Below, piece by piece: positions 34,666 to 42,596 of a stretch of 64,000 nt of DNA. The translations under genes were made by a program, and so were the position numbers. The stretch comes from CAIYZT01 sp052387855 (GTDB taxonomy: Bacteria > Pseudomonadota > Alphaproteobacteria > Rhodobacterales > Rhodobacteraceae), in assembly GCA_052387855.1 (NCBI GenBank), contig JBQTIT010000003.1:62001-126000 (forward strand), read 5' to 3'. The notes under the pieces are model-generated. The model saw only the letters and a list, made by a program, of their open reading frames with translations. It was not told the DNA's origin and did not search any database. Each line of letters starts with the position of its first letter. Position 1 is the stretch's first letter.

Positions 34666-35667
34666 ATGTCAATCACCTCGCTTGGCGATCTTGCCACGCT
34701 CCGCCTGCTCAGCCGGCACAGCACCGACGCCAAGGCCCAGGCCCAGATCCTGGCCGAAGAGCTGACCACCGGCGTGGCCAGGGACCGGGGCCGCCACCTG
34801 GGCGGCGATCTGTCGACCCTCGCCAGCATCGAGACATCGCTGATCCGCCTTGGCGGGTATCACGACGCGGCGCTGGCGCTTTCGATGACCGCCGGGGCGA
34901 CGCAGACCGCCTACCAGGCCATCGGCACCACCGGGCTTCAGGCCTCGGTCCAGTTTCTGTCGGTCTCCTCGCTGACGACAGAGGGGCAGATCGGCACCAT
35001 CGCCATTGCCGCGGTCGACCATCTGGGCACGGTCGTTTCGACCCTGAACGCCCGTTTTGCCGATCGCAGCCTGTTTTCCGGGCAGGCCACCAACCTGGCG
35101 GCGATCGTCCCGCTGGACGAACTGCTAGACCTTGCCGAAGGCGTGATTGCCGGGGCCAGCACCCTGACCGAGGCCGAGACCCTGCTGGCCGACTGGTTCG
35201 CCGACCCGGCGGGGTTCGAGACGCAGGCCTATCTTGGCGCGGCGCCCCTGGGTCCGCTGGGCATCGCGCCGGGCGAGACGGCCAGCCTTGGCCTGACGGT
35301 CATGGACCCGACCATCGTCGAGACGCTCAAGGCTCTGCTGATGCCGGCGCTGGTCGACCGGGGGTTCCTGGACGGGCAGCTTGCAGCCCAGACGGGTCTG
35401 ATGCAGGCCGCCGGCGTGCGCCTGCAAGAGTTGCAGTCGTCCTGGGCCGACACGGCCTCCAGGCTTGGCACGACCGAGGCGCAGCTCGACGCCGCGCTGA
35501 GCCGCAACAGCGCCGAATCCTCGGGGCTGGAGCTGGCCCGGCTGGAGCTGATCGGCCTGGACGGATATGAAACGGCCAGCCGGCTTGAAGCGGTCCAGAC
35601 GCAGCTTGAGACGATCTACACCCTGACCGCGCGGATCGAGCGCCTGAACCTGGCGGAGTTCCTGTGA
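34666..35667 (+). CDS. flgL: Flagellar hook-associated protein FlgL (flagellin-like)
   Basis: A 333-residue protein of the flagellin/FlgL family. The N-terminus (SITSLGDLATLRLLSRHSTD) and the C-terminal LSRNSAESSGLELARLELIG and ASRLEAVQTQLETIYTLTAR helices match the D0/D1 pattern of axial proteins. Its position three bases after flgK and before flgI identifies it as FlgL. It joins the filament to the hook. Confidence 0.88.
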   Translation: MSITSLGDLATLRLLSRHSTDAKAQAQILAEELTTGVARDRGRHLGGDLSTLASIETSLIRLGGYHDAALALSMTAGATQTAYQAIGTTGLQASVQFLSVSSLTTEGQIGTIAIAAVDHLGTVVSTLNARFADRSLFSGQATNLAAIVPLDELLDLAEGVIAGASTLTEAETLLADWFADPAGFETQAYLGAAPLGPLGIAPGETASLGLTVMDPTIVETLKALLMPALVDRGFLDGQLAAQTGLMQAAGVRLQELQSSWADTASRLGTTEAQLDAALSRNSAESSGLELARLELIGLDGYETASRLEAVQTQLETIYTLTARIERLNLAEFL

Positions 35668-36779
35668 TCCCTTTCCTGCGGCTTTTTCTGTCGATCCTTG
35701 CCGCCCTGGCGCTGGCACCCACCCCGGCGGCGGCCCAGAGCGTGCGGGTCAAGGACCTGGTCGAGTTTGACGGCGTGCGCGGCAATGATCTGGTGGGCTA
35801 CGGCCTGGTCGTGGGTCTGAACGGCACCGGAGACGGGATTCGCAACGCGCCCTTTACCGAAGAGATCATGTCGAACCTGCTGGAGCGGCTTGGCGTCAAC
35901 GTCACCGGCGAAGAGTACCGGCCCAAGAACGTGGCGGCGGTCTTTGTGACGGCGGCGCTGCCGCCCTTTGCCCGTGCCGGGGGCCGGATCGATGTCACGG
36001 TGTCCGCGATCGGCGATGCCAAAAGCCTGCAGGGCGGCACGCTGGTGATGACCCCGCTCAACGGCGCGGACGGCAACATCTATGCCGTGGCGCAGGGCAC
36101 GATCATCGCCGGCGGCATCTCGGCCGAGGGTGAGGGCGCGCGGGTGGTCCAGGGCGTGCCGACGGCCGGCTCCATCCCCGCCGGCGCCCGGGTCGAGCGT
36201 GAGGTCGACTTTGACTTTGCCCAGATGACCACGATCCGCCTGGCCCTGCGCTTTCCCGATTTCACCACGGCCGAGCGGATCGAGACCGTCATCAACCAGG
36301 ACTTCGGCGGCCGCGTCGCCGAAATGCTGGATTCGGGCCCCGTCGCGCTGAGCGTGGCGCGGGCGGGCATGCGCTCGCCGGCGCATCTGATCGGCCGGAT
36401 CGAAAACCTTGAGGTTCAGGCCGCGTCCAGGGCCAGGGTGGTGGTTGACCAGCGGTCCGGCACCATCGTCATGGGCGAGGATGTCCGCATCAGCCGCGTC
36501 GCGGTGGCGCAGGGAAACCTGACGCTGCGCGTTTCGGAGGCGCCCGTCGTGGTGCAGCCCAACCCCTTTTCCGAGGGGGAAACCATCGTCGTGCCGCGCA
36601 CCACCGTGGACATCGAGCAGGATCAGGGCACTGGCCTGGCCGAGCTGGCCGCCGGCACCACCCTGTCGCAGGTGGTGGCCGGCCTGAACGCTTTGGGGGT
36701 CGCCCCGCATGACATGATCGACATCCTGAAAAGCATCAATGCGGCAGGGGCCCTGCACGCCGAATTCGTGGTGAACTGA
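35664..36779 (+). CDS. flgI: Flagellar P-ring protein FlgI
   Basis: A 371-residue periplasmic ring protein. A signal peptide ends at APTPAAAQ (about 25). The family signatures include RVKDLVEFDGVRGNDLVGYG, LVVGLNGTGDG, and FTEEIMSNLLERLGVNV. The C-terminal ends LNALGVAPHDMIDILKSINA. GTG 35664 overlaps the flgL stop (GTGA). It forms the bushing around the rod in the peptidoglycan layer. Confidence 0.96.
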   Translation: MIPFLRLFLSILAALALAPTPAAAQSVRVKDLVEFDGVRGNDLVGYGLVVGLNGTGDGIRNAPFTEEIMSNLLERLGVNVTGEEYRPKNVAAVFVTAALPPFARAGGRIDVTVSAIGDAKSLQGGTLVMTPLNGADGNIYAVAQGTIIAGGISAEGEGARVVQGVPTAGSIPAGARVEREVDFDFAQMTTIRLALRFPDFTTAERIETVINQDFGGRVAEMLDSGPVALSVARAGMRSPAHLIGRIENLEVQAASRARVVVDQRSGTIVMGEDVRISRVAVAQGNLTLRVSEAPVVVQPNPFSEGETIVVPRTTVDIEQDQGTGLAELAAGTTLSQVVAGLNALGVAPHDMIDILKSINAAGALHAEFVVN

Positions 36780-36814
36780 GGGCGCCGCAGGCCGGACACG
36801 CGGGCGCGCCCCCT

Positions 36815-36841
36815 CCCTGCCCCCCGGGATGGCCGGCAGGG
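36815..36841. terminator. Weak hairpin between convergent flgI and fliP
   Basis: CCCTGCC (36815-36821) pairs with GGCAGGG (36835-36841) in the 84-base gap between flgI (+) and fliP (-). There is no T-run, so factor-independent termination is doubtful. Confidence 0.3.
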
Positions 36842-36863
36842 GACCCAAGGATGGGCGCCGGCC

Positions 36864-37595
36864 CTACATGTAGCCGCGCACCAGCGCGGACGAGATCAGG
36901 GCCCAGCCGTCTGCCACCACGAAAAACGCCAGCTTGAAGGGCAGCGAGACCACCGCCGGCGGCACCATCATCATGCCCATCGACATCAGGATGGCCGAGG
37001 TCACAAGGTCGATCACCAGAAAGGGCAGGTAGATCAGAAAGCCGATCTCGAAGGCGCGGGAGATCTCGGAAAGCAGGAACGAGGGGATCAGCAGCGACAG
37101 GGGCGCCTCCACCGGGGCAACCCCGGCCGTCTGGCGCAGGTTGGCCATCGCGGTAAAGGTGTCGGGGTCAAGCCGCGCGGCCATGAAGCCGCGAAAGGGA
37201 ACCATCGTTTCGGCCAGGGCGGCCGGCAGCTCCATCGCGCCGCGTGACAGCGGCTCCAGCCCGCGGGCCCAGGCTTCGGTCAGCACCGGGTCCATCACAT
37301 ACCAGGTCAGGAACAGCGCCAGGCTGACGATCATCATGTTCGGCGGGGCCTGCGGCAGGCCGATGGCCTGGCGCAGGATGGACAGGACCGTCACGATAAA
37401 AGGAAAGCAGGTCACCATGACCGCCAGCCCCGGCACCAGGCTGAGCACCGTCATCAGCAGCAAGAGCTGGATCGTGCGCCCCGAAAGGCTGTCTGATCCG
37501 CCCAGGTCGATCGAGATTTCCTGGCCGAGCGCGGGGCCCGCCGTCAGAAGGCAAGCCGCCAGCGCCGCGCCGGCAAGCGCCCGTGCAAGGATCAA
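36864..37595 (-). CDS. fliP: Flagellar export gate protein FliP
   Basis: A 243-residue inner-membrane export-gate subunit. A cleavable signal (LTAGPALGQ) is followed by the FliP core: TVLSLVPGLAVMVTCFPFIV, LRQAIGLPQAPPNMMIVSLA and the signature FEIGFLIYLPFLVIDLV. Ends MGMMMVPPAVVSLPFKL then a final helix. The start is TTG at 37595, whose TTGA overlaps the fliN stop, indicating translational coupling within fliF-fliH-fliN-fliP. Confidence 0.95.
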   Translation of the reverse strand: MILARALAGAALAACLLTAGPALGQEISIDLGGSDSLSGRTIQLLLLMTVLSLVPGLAVMVTCFPFIVTVLSILRQAIGLPQAPPNMMIVSLALFLTWYVMDPVLTEAWARGLEPLSRGAMELPAALAETMVPFRGFMAARLDPDTFTAMANLRQTAGVAPVEAPLSLLIPSFLLSEISRAFEIGFLIYLPFLVIDLVTSAILMSMGMMMVPPAVVSLPFKLAFFVVADGWALISSALVRGYM

Positions 37596-37861
37596 AGCCC
37601 GCCCCGCAGATTGGCCACCTCGGTCAGCCTGACCGCAAGCTGGCCCGAGGGGTCGCCCTCCATCTCCTGCAACTCGCCGCGCGCGATCAGCCGGTCGCCG
37701 ACGTAAAGCTCCACCGGGTCGTCGACGCGCCGGTCGAGCGGCAGCACCGCGTCCTTGCCCAGCTTCAACAGGTCGCGCACGAGCGGCCGCGCCCGACCGA
37801 CCGAGATGACGATCTCGATCGGCACCTGCGCGAAGGGGTTGGTGTCACTGGGGCTGTCCAT
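37592..37861 (-). CDS. fliN: Flagellar motor switch protein FliN
   Basis: An 89-residue C-ring protein made of a single SpoA domain: VPIEIVISVGRARPLVRDLL, then LPLDRRVDDPVELYVGDRLI, then ARGELQEMEG and VRLTEV. The length suits alphaproteobacterial FliN. The ATG at 37861 overlaps the fliH end by about 17 bases. FliM and FliG are not in the window, so the rest of the switch must be encoded elsewhere. Confidence 0.92.
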   Translation of the reverse strand: MDSPSDTNPFAQVPIEIVISVGRARPLVRDLLKLGKDAVLPLDRRVDDPVELYVGDRLIARGELQEMEGDPSGQLAVRLTEVANLRGGL

Positions 37862-38453
37862 TGTCGGAATCCTTCCGTTGCATCTCGAAGAAGTCGTGGA
37901 CCGCGCGCGCGATGCGCCGGACCGCATCGTCAAGGTCGATCTGGGTTTCGGCGCCGTCGAAGCGGACAAAGGCCGTGCCCTCGCCCAGGGTGTCTTCCTC
38001 GCGGATCTCGACGGGCAGGCCGGCGGTATCCAGCACCAGACCCTCCACCGCGGCGCGGGCCGAGGGGTGGATGGCGATGGTGACCGGCGGCTCGGCCGTG
38101 CTTTCGGCAATGGGGCGCAGGATTTCAAGGATCATCGGGGCCAGGCTGGCGCGCGCCAGGGTCGGCAAGACCCGCTCGACGATGCTGCCCAGCAGCGGGT
38201 TCAGCGATTGCAGGACGTGCTGGCGCGCCTCTTGATAGGTAAAGCTGAGCAATTGCAGGTTGCGCGCCAGGTCGGCCTTGATCCGGGCCTGATCCTCGGT
38301 CTGGGCGCCGACCGCATCCTCCCATCCGGCGCTGTAGCCCTTGTCGTAAGCGGCAAGCTTTGCCTCTTCCAGCGCCACGGTGTCCAGGACCACGGTGTCG
38401 ATCCGGCCCGCCGCGCGTTCCGCCGACTCGAAAACCTCAAGCTTCAGCGGCAT
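37845..38453 (-). CDS. fliH: FliH-like flagellar export regulator
   Basis: A 202-residue soluble protein between fliF and fliN. The N-terminal half is helical with AYDKGYSAGWEDAVGAQ, a Gx-rich pattern of the FliH type, and the C-terminal half has LPVEIREEDTLGEGTAFVRF followed by QIDLDDAVRRIARAVHDFFE, matching the FliH/YscL C-terminal domain that binds FliI. The sequence is diverged, so the call rests on this pattern and gene order. Confidence 0.78.
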   Translation of the reverse strand: MPLKLEVFESAERAAGRIDTVVLDTVALEEAKLAAYDKGYSAGWEDAVGAQTEDQARIKADLARNLQLLSFTYQEARQHVLQSLNPLLGSIVERVLPTLARASLAPMILEILRPIAESTAEPPVTIAIHPSARAAVEGLVLDTAGLPVEIREEDTLGEGTAFVRFDGAETQIDLDDAVRRIARAVHDFFEMQRKDSDNGQPQ

Positions 38454-40045
38454 CAGGCGGGCTCCTCGGTCTGCTCCATCCAGCCGCGCAGGATCTCGAC
38501 CGATTCGGCCTGACGCTGTTCGATCAGGCGCCGAAGCCGGTCAACCGGGTCGTTCGAGACTTCTTCCTCTTCGCCGCCCTCCTCGCTGAAATCGTCGATC
38601 ACGCCGGTCAGGGCGTTGAAGCCGCCAAAACCATCGCCCATGGGAAGGGCAAGCGGGTCGTCCATGCCGGGCAGGGCGTCTTGGCCGGCCTGGCCCGGGC
38701 GCCGTGACAGCAGGATAGGGCGCAGCACGAACAGCCCCAGCACCAGCGCCAGCAGCGTCAGGACACCAAGCTGGATCACCTGCATCAGGTCGATGGGACC
38801 AAGGACATTCATCAGCCCGGCGTCGGCGGCGGTTCCCTCGGCGCTGGGGGGAAGGAAATCAAGGGCCCGCAGCGTCAGCACATCGCCCCGCGACTCGTCC
38901 AGGCCGACGGCGCTTGAAACCAGCTCGCGCAGCGTGTCCAGCTCTTCGGCGCTGCGCGGCTCCTTGGTCGTGGCGCCGTCGGCGCCCAGCACATCCACCC
39001 CGTCGACCAGCACCGCAACAGACAGCCGACGCACGTCGCCCGGAAGCCGGACCACCTCGCGCTGGGTCTGGCTGACCTCATAGTTCACCCGCTCCACGGT
39101 CTCGCTGCTTTCCGACTTCGGCCCCGCGCCGCCGTCTCCGCCCGCGCCCTCGGGCAGGTTTGACGCCACGGTGACCGCGCCGCCCGCCCCGCCTTGCGAG
39201 GTGCCGGCGTTCTCGGTCGTCTCGGTCGAGATCGCGACCCGCTCCTGGGGATCGACGCGCTGTTCGGTCAGCGTCTCGCGCTCGGTCACCAGATCGACGC
39301 TGACCTCGACCACGGCCTTGCCGGGACCGACCCGCGCGGACAGCAGACGCTCGACGTTGCGGCGGATCTCATCGGCGCGCTGCGAGGCGGCCGGACCGGC
39401 CGACAGCGCCGAATCGGCGTTCGGGATCAGGCCGCGGCGGCTGTCGATCACCTGCACATTCTCGGGCGCGAGGTTCAGCACCGCCGCAGCGACAAGGTGG
39501 CGGATCGCCTGGGCCTGCTGCTGCGACAGTCCGGCCGAGGCGGTCACGGTCACGCTGGCCGAGGGTTCGGCATCGGGGGTAAAGGGCTGGTTCGCGCCCT
39601 GGGCGATATGCACCCGCGCCGCGCGGATCGCGGGGTTGGAAAGGATGGTGCGGGCAAGCTCCCCCTCCTTGGCGCGCCAATAGGCGGCGTCGAACATCTG
39701 CGAGGTGGTGCCAAAACCCGAAAGCGCGTCAAGCAGCTCGTAGCCCGCGCCGGCATTGGCCGGCAACCCCGCGGCCGCGAGGGTCATGCGCAGGCTGTCG
39801 CGCTGCCCGGCGTCGACCGAGATCGCATCCCCCTCGATGACGTAGCTGACCCCGGCCTGGTCGAGCGCGGCGACGACATCGCCCGCCGTGGCGCGGTCAA
39901 GGCCGGAATAGAGAAGGGCCATCTGCGGCGTGGACGCGGCACGGGCCAGCATCATGATCACGGCGAACATGGCCAGGGTGGCCCCGGCAACGATGACCTG
40001 CCGCCTGAGCCCAAGGTTCTGCCAGATCGCGATCAGATTCTGCAC
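38453..40045 (-). CDS. fliF: Flagellar MS-ring protein FliF
   Basis: A 530-residue protein with two membrane helices: VIVAGATLAMFAVIMML near residue 25 and DLMQVIQLGVLTLLALVLGL near 440. Between them are ring-building motifs, including ALLYSGLDRATAGDVVAALD and DGVDVLGADG. The C-terminus, RLIEQRQAESVEILRGWMEQ, is the FliG-binding tail. GTG start at 40045 follows a strong ribosome site GAGGAGG. First gene of fliF-fliH-fliN-fliP and divergent from fliL. Confidence 0.96.
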   Translation of the reverse strand: MQNLIAIWQNLGLRRQVIVAGATLAMFAVIMMLARAASTPQMALLYSGLDRATAGDVVAALDQAGVSYVIEGDAISVDAGQRDSLRMTLAAAGLPANAGAGYELLDALSGFGTTSQMFDAAYWRAKEGELARTILSNPAIRAARVHIAQGANQPFTPDAEPSASVTVTASAGLSQQQAQAIRHLVAAAVLNLAPENVQVIDSRRGLIPNADSALSAGPAASQRADEIRRNVERLLSARVGPGKAVVEVSVDLVTERETLTEQRVDPQERVAISTETTENAGTSQGGAGGAVTVASNLPEGAGGDGGAGPKSESSETVERVNYEVSQTQREVVRLPGDVRRLSVAVLVDGVDVLGADGATTKEPRSAEELDTLRELVSSAVGLDESRGDVLTLRALDFLPPSAEGTAADAGLMNVLGPIDLMQVIQLGVLTLLALVLGLFVLRPILLSRRPGQAGQDALPGMDDPLALPMGDGFGGFNALTGVIDDFSEEGGEEEEVSNDPVDRLRRLIEQRQAESVEILRGWMEQTEEPA

Positions 40046-40099
40046 GCCGTTTCCTCCTCAGGGCTTCTGCCCGGACGGGGCAGCTTTGCCGGAACTGGC

Positions 40100-40114
40100 T
40101 TAACAATCGGTTAG
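40100..40114. promoter_or_regulatory. CtrA-like site in the fliF/fliL divergent region
   Basis: TTAACAATCGGTTAG is TTAA-N7-TTAG, matching CtrA consensus at seven of eight core bases. It lies 55 bases from the fliF start and 46 from the fliL start, placed to serve either or both divergent flagellar units. Confidence 0.5.
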
Positions 40115-40160
40115 TGTCCTTCTGCCAAGACTCGATTTGTTGATTGATCTGGAGGCGATC

Positions 40161-40649
40161 TTGGCCACGGTGGAGCAGACGCAGGAAGCGGAGCCCAGGA
40201 AGCGATCGAAAAAGCCAATGATTCTGGGGCTTGTGCTGTTCCTGGTCCTTGGCGGGGCCGGGTTTTATGCCGTGTTCTCCGGCCTGATTCTGGGGCACGA
40301 GGATCCGGCCGCCGCCGCCGCCGCAGAGGCCGCCGCCGCCCCGCTGCCCGACATCGCCTTTCTGCCGGTCGACCCGCTGACCATCTCGATCGGCACCGGC
40401 GCCGAGGAGCGTCACCTGCGCTTTGTCGCGCAGATCGAGGTTGGCGCGACCTTTGCCGCCGAGGTGACGACGTTGATGCCGCGCATCCTAGATGTGCTGA
40501 ACGGCTATCTGCGGGCCATCGACCCGGCCGAGCTGGAAGAGCCAAGCGCGCTGGCGCGGGTGCGGGCCCAGATCCTGCGGCGCATCCAGATCGTCACGGG
40601 TGAGGGCCGCGTGCGCGATCTTCTGATCACCGAGTACATCCTGAACTGA
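40161..40649 (+). CDS. fliL: Flagellar basal body-associated protein FliL
   Basis: A 162-residue single-pass protein. The N-terminal cytoplasmic tail (ATVEQTQEAEPRKRSKK) is followed by a membrane helix, PMILGLVLFLVLGGAGFYAV, and a periplasmic domain ending IQIVTGEGRVRDLLITEYIL, the FliL pattern. The start chosen is TTG 40161 with GGAGG five bases before; an upstream TTG at 40137 lacks such a site. FliL surrounds and stabilises the stator. It heads a + strand run with the next protein, motE-like and motA. Confidence 0.9.
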   Translation: MATVEQTQEAEPRKRSKKPMILGLVLFLVLGGAGFYAVFSGLILGHEDPAAAAAAEAAAAPLPDIAFLPVDPLTISIGTGAEERHLRFVAQIEVGATFAAEVTTLMPRILDVLNGYLRAIDPAELEEPSALARVRAQILRRIQIVTGEGRVRDLLITEYILN

Positions 40650-40664
40650 ACCTGGGGGGCCTGA

Positions 40665-41075
40665 ATGGCACTGATTGCAGACATGTTGATGGCGGCGGGG
40701 GCCTTTGGGGCGGCGGTCTACTGCTATGTCCTGTCTGGCCGGCTTCAGCGGTTCGCGGCGCTGGAAAGCGGCATGGGCGGGGCCATCGCGGTGCTGTCGG
40801 TCCAGGTGGATGACATGACCAAGGCGCTGGCGGCAGCGGGCAGCGCCGCCTCGGGCTCAGCCAGCACGCTGGAGGCGCAGACCCGCCGCGCCGAATCGGT
40901 GGCCGCCCGGCTGGAGCTGTTGCTTGCCTCGATGCACGATCTGCCGCACCCCGATCAGGCCCCTGGCCCGGCCACCCGCCCCGCGGCGGAGTCCGCGGCC
41001 GCACCCGCCCCGCGGCCGCGCCCGCGCGTTGTGCGCAACCGCCTTGGCTCCGAAGATCTGGAGGCGGCCGAGTGA
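40665..41075 (+). CDS. Membrane-anchored coiled-coil protein of the flagellar cluster
   Basis: A 136-residue protein with an N-terminal membrane helix (ADMLMAAGAFGAAVYCYVL), then a helical, probably coiled-coil stretch (GRLQRFAALESGMGGAIAVL and TRRAESVAARLELLLASM), and a Pro/Ala/Arg-rich C-terminus. It resembles the DUF6468 type of alphaproteobacterial flagellar proteins in plan, although I cannot confirm the match. It sits between fliL and a MotE-like gene and overlaps the latter in GTGA, so a stator or motor assembly role is likely by context. Confidence 0.75.
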   Translation: MALIADMLMAAGAFGAAVYCYVLSGRLQRFAALESGMGGAIAVLSVQVDDMTKALAAAGSAASGSASTLEAQTRRAESVAARLELLLASMHDLPHPDQAPGPATRPAAESAAAPAPRPRPRVVRNRLGSEDLEAAE

Positions 41076-41666
41076 ACATCTTCAAACGCCGCAAGGGCCC
41101 CGGAACCCTGGTGATCCTGGCGCTTCTGCTGGCCTCCTCCGGCGCGCTGCGACTTGGCGCAGAGGCCGGAGAGGCGCTGTCGGCCGATGACGCCGCCGGC
41201 GCGGCCGAACACACCCCTCTGCCAGACGACGGCGCTGCGGCGGAGGAGTCCTGCGCGGCCCCCCCCGTCGGCGCTTGCGGCGGCACTGGCCCTGCGCGCG
41301 GCCGAGCTCGACAACCGCCAGGCCCTGGTGGACGAGCGCATGGCGGCGCTCGCCCTGGCCGAGACGGCGCTGGACGCGCGCATCGCCGAGATGGACGCCA
41401 GCGAAACCCGCCTGCGCGAGACGCTTGCCCTTGCCGATGGCGCGGCCGAACAGGACATCGCGCGCCTGACGGCGGTCTACGAGGCGATGAAACCCAAGGA
41501 CGCCGCCGCCCTGTTCGAAACCATGGAGCCCGAGTTTGCCGCCGGTTTCCTGGGCCGGATGCGCCCCGAAGCCGCGGCGCAGGTGCTGTCCGGCATGCGC
41601 CCCGAGACTGCCTATGCCATTTCCGCCCTGGTGGCCGGCCGCAATGCCCTGGTGCCAAGGGAATAG
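41072..41666 (+). pseudogene. MotE-like (MgtE N-domain) protein, frameshifted in a C8 tract
   Basis: Joined, this is about 197 residues. The first frame gives a signal/anchor (MNIFKRRKGPGTLVILALLL) and linker up to EESCAAPP. The second frame continues SALAAALALRAAELDNRQAL, a coiled coil, and then an MgtE-N-like domain with YEAMKPKDAAALFETMEPEF and FLGRMRPEAAAQVLSGMRPE. The break is at CCCCCCCC (41259-41266), where seven C would restore the frame. In Sinorhizobium MotE is a periplasmic chaperone for the motor protein MotC. Here the C-tract could be an error, a lesion or a slippage site. Confidence 0.85.
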
Positions 41667-41726
41667 AGTCAGGGAATCTTAACCCCGCGCTGAAAGACTG
41701 TGGCAGGGAAATGAAGGGGTTCGTTG

Positions 41727-42596
41727 ATGTTTGGCGTTGGCGGTATTGTCGTCATTCTGGTGATGGTCTTTGGCGGGTTCCTGCTGCATGGCGGCAACCT
41801 GACCCCGATCATCCAGGCGCTACCGTTCGAGATGATCATGATCGGCGGCGCGGCCGTCGGCGCCTTTCTGGTCTCGAACGACGCCGCCTCGGTCAAGCAC
41901 ACGATCAAGGACATCGGCAAGGTGTTCAAGGGCCCCAAGTGGAAACCGGGGGACTACCGCGATCTGCTGTGCCTTTTGTTCGAGCTGATCCGCATCGCCC
42001 GCGCCAACCCCGTCGCGCTTGAGGAACATATTGAAAAGCCGCACGATTCCTCGGTCTTTGGCAAGTACCCCAAGATCCAGAACGACCACGAGACAACCGA
42101 CCTGATCGCAGACACCATGCGCGCGGCCTCGATGAACTACGACGATCCGCACCAGGTCGAAGAGGTTCTCGACAAGAGGGTCGAGGCTGCGCTGGCCCAT
42201 GCCCTGCACTCCAGCCACGCGCTGCAGTCGATCGCCGACGCGCTGCCCGCGCTCGGCATCGTCGCCGCCGTTCTGGGCGTGATCAAGACCATGGGCTCGC
42301 TTGACCAGCCGCCCGAGATTCTGGGGGCGATGATCGGCTCGGCCCTTGTCGGCACCTTTCTGGGCGTGTTCCTGGCCTATGGCCTGATGGGCCCCTTCGC
42401 CGCACGGGTCAAGACCGTGGTCGAGGATGACGGCCATTTCTATCAGCTCGTGCGCGAGGTGCTGGTGGCCAACCTGCACCGGCACGCCCCCAACATCTGC
42501 ATCGAGGTGGGGCGGCAGAATACCCCCCACCATGTCAGGCCCAGCTTTTCCGACCTTGAAGAGGCCCTGCGCGCCCTGAAGCAAGAGGCGGCCTGA
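41727..42596 (+). CDS. motA: Flagellar stator protein MotA
   Basis: A 289-residue proton-channel stator subunit with four membrane helices: FGVGGIVVILVMVFGGFLL, PFEMIMIGGAAVGAFLV, LPALGIVAAVLGVIKTMGSL and GSALVGTFLGVFLAYGLMGP. The proline-containing helices near LPALGI and the large cytoplasmic loop with HIEKPHDSSVFGKYPKIQND are typical of the alphaproteobacterial type. ATG 41727 chosen over TTG 41724. It directly precedes a 767-residue secreted protein, which starts on the next base after the stop. Confidence 0.95.
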   Translation: MFGVGGIVVILVMVFGGFLLHGGNLTPIIQALPFEMIMIGGAAVGAFLVSNDAASVKHTIKDIGKVFKGPKWKPGDYRDLLCLLFELIRIARANPVALEEHIEKPHDSSVFGKYPKIQNDHETTDLIADTMRAASMNYDDPHQVEEVLDKRVEAALAHALHSSHALQSIADALPALGIVAAVLGVIKTMGSLDQPPEILGAMIGSALVGTFLGVFLAYGLMGPFAARVKTVVEDDGHFYQLVREVLVANLHRHAPNICIEVGRQNTPHHVRPSFSDLEEALRALKQEAA

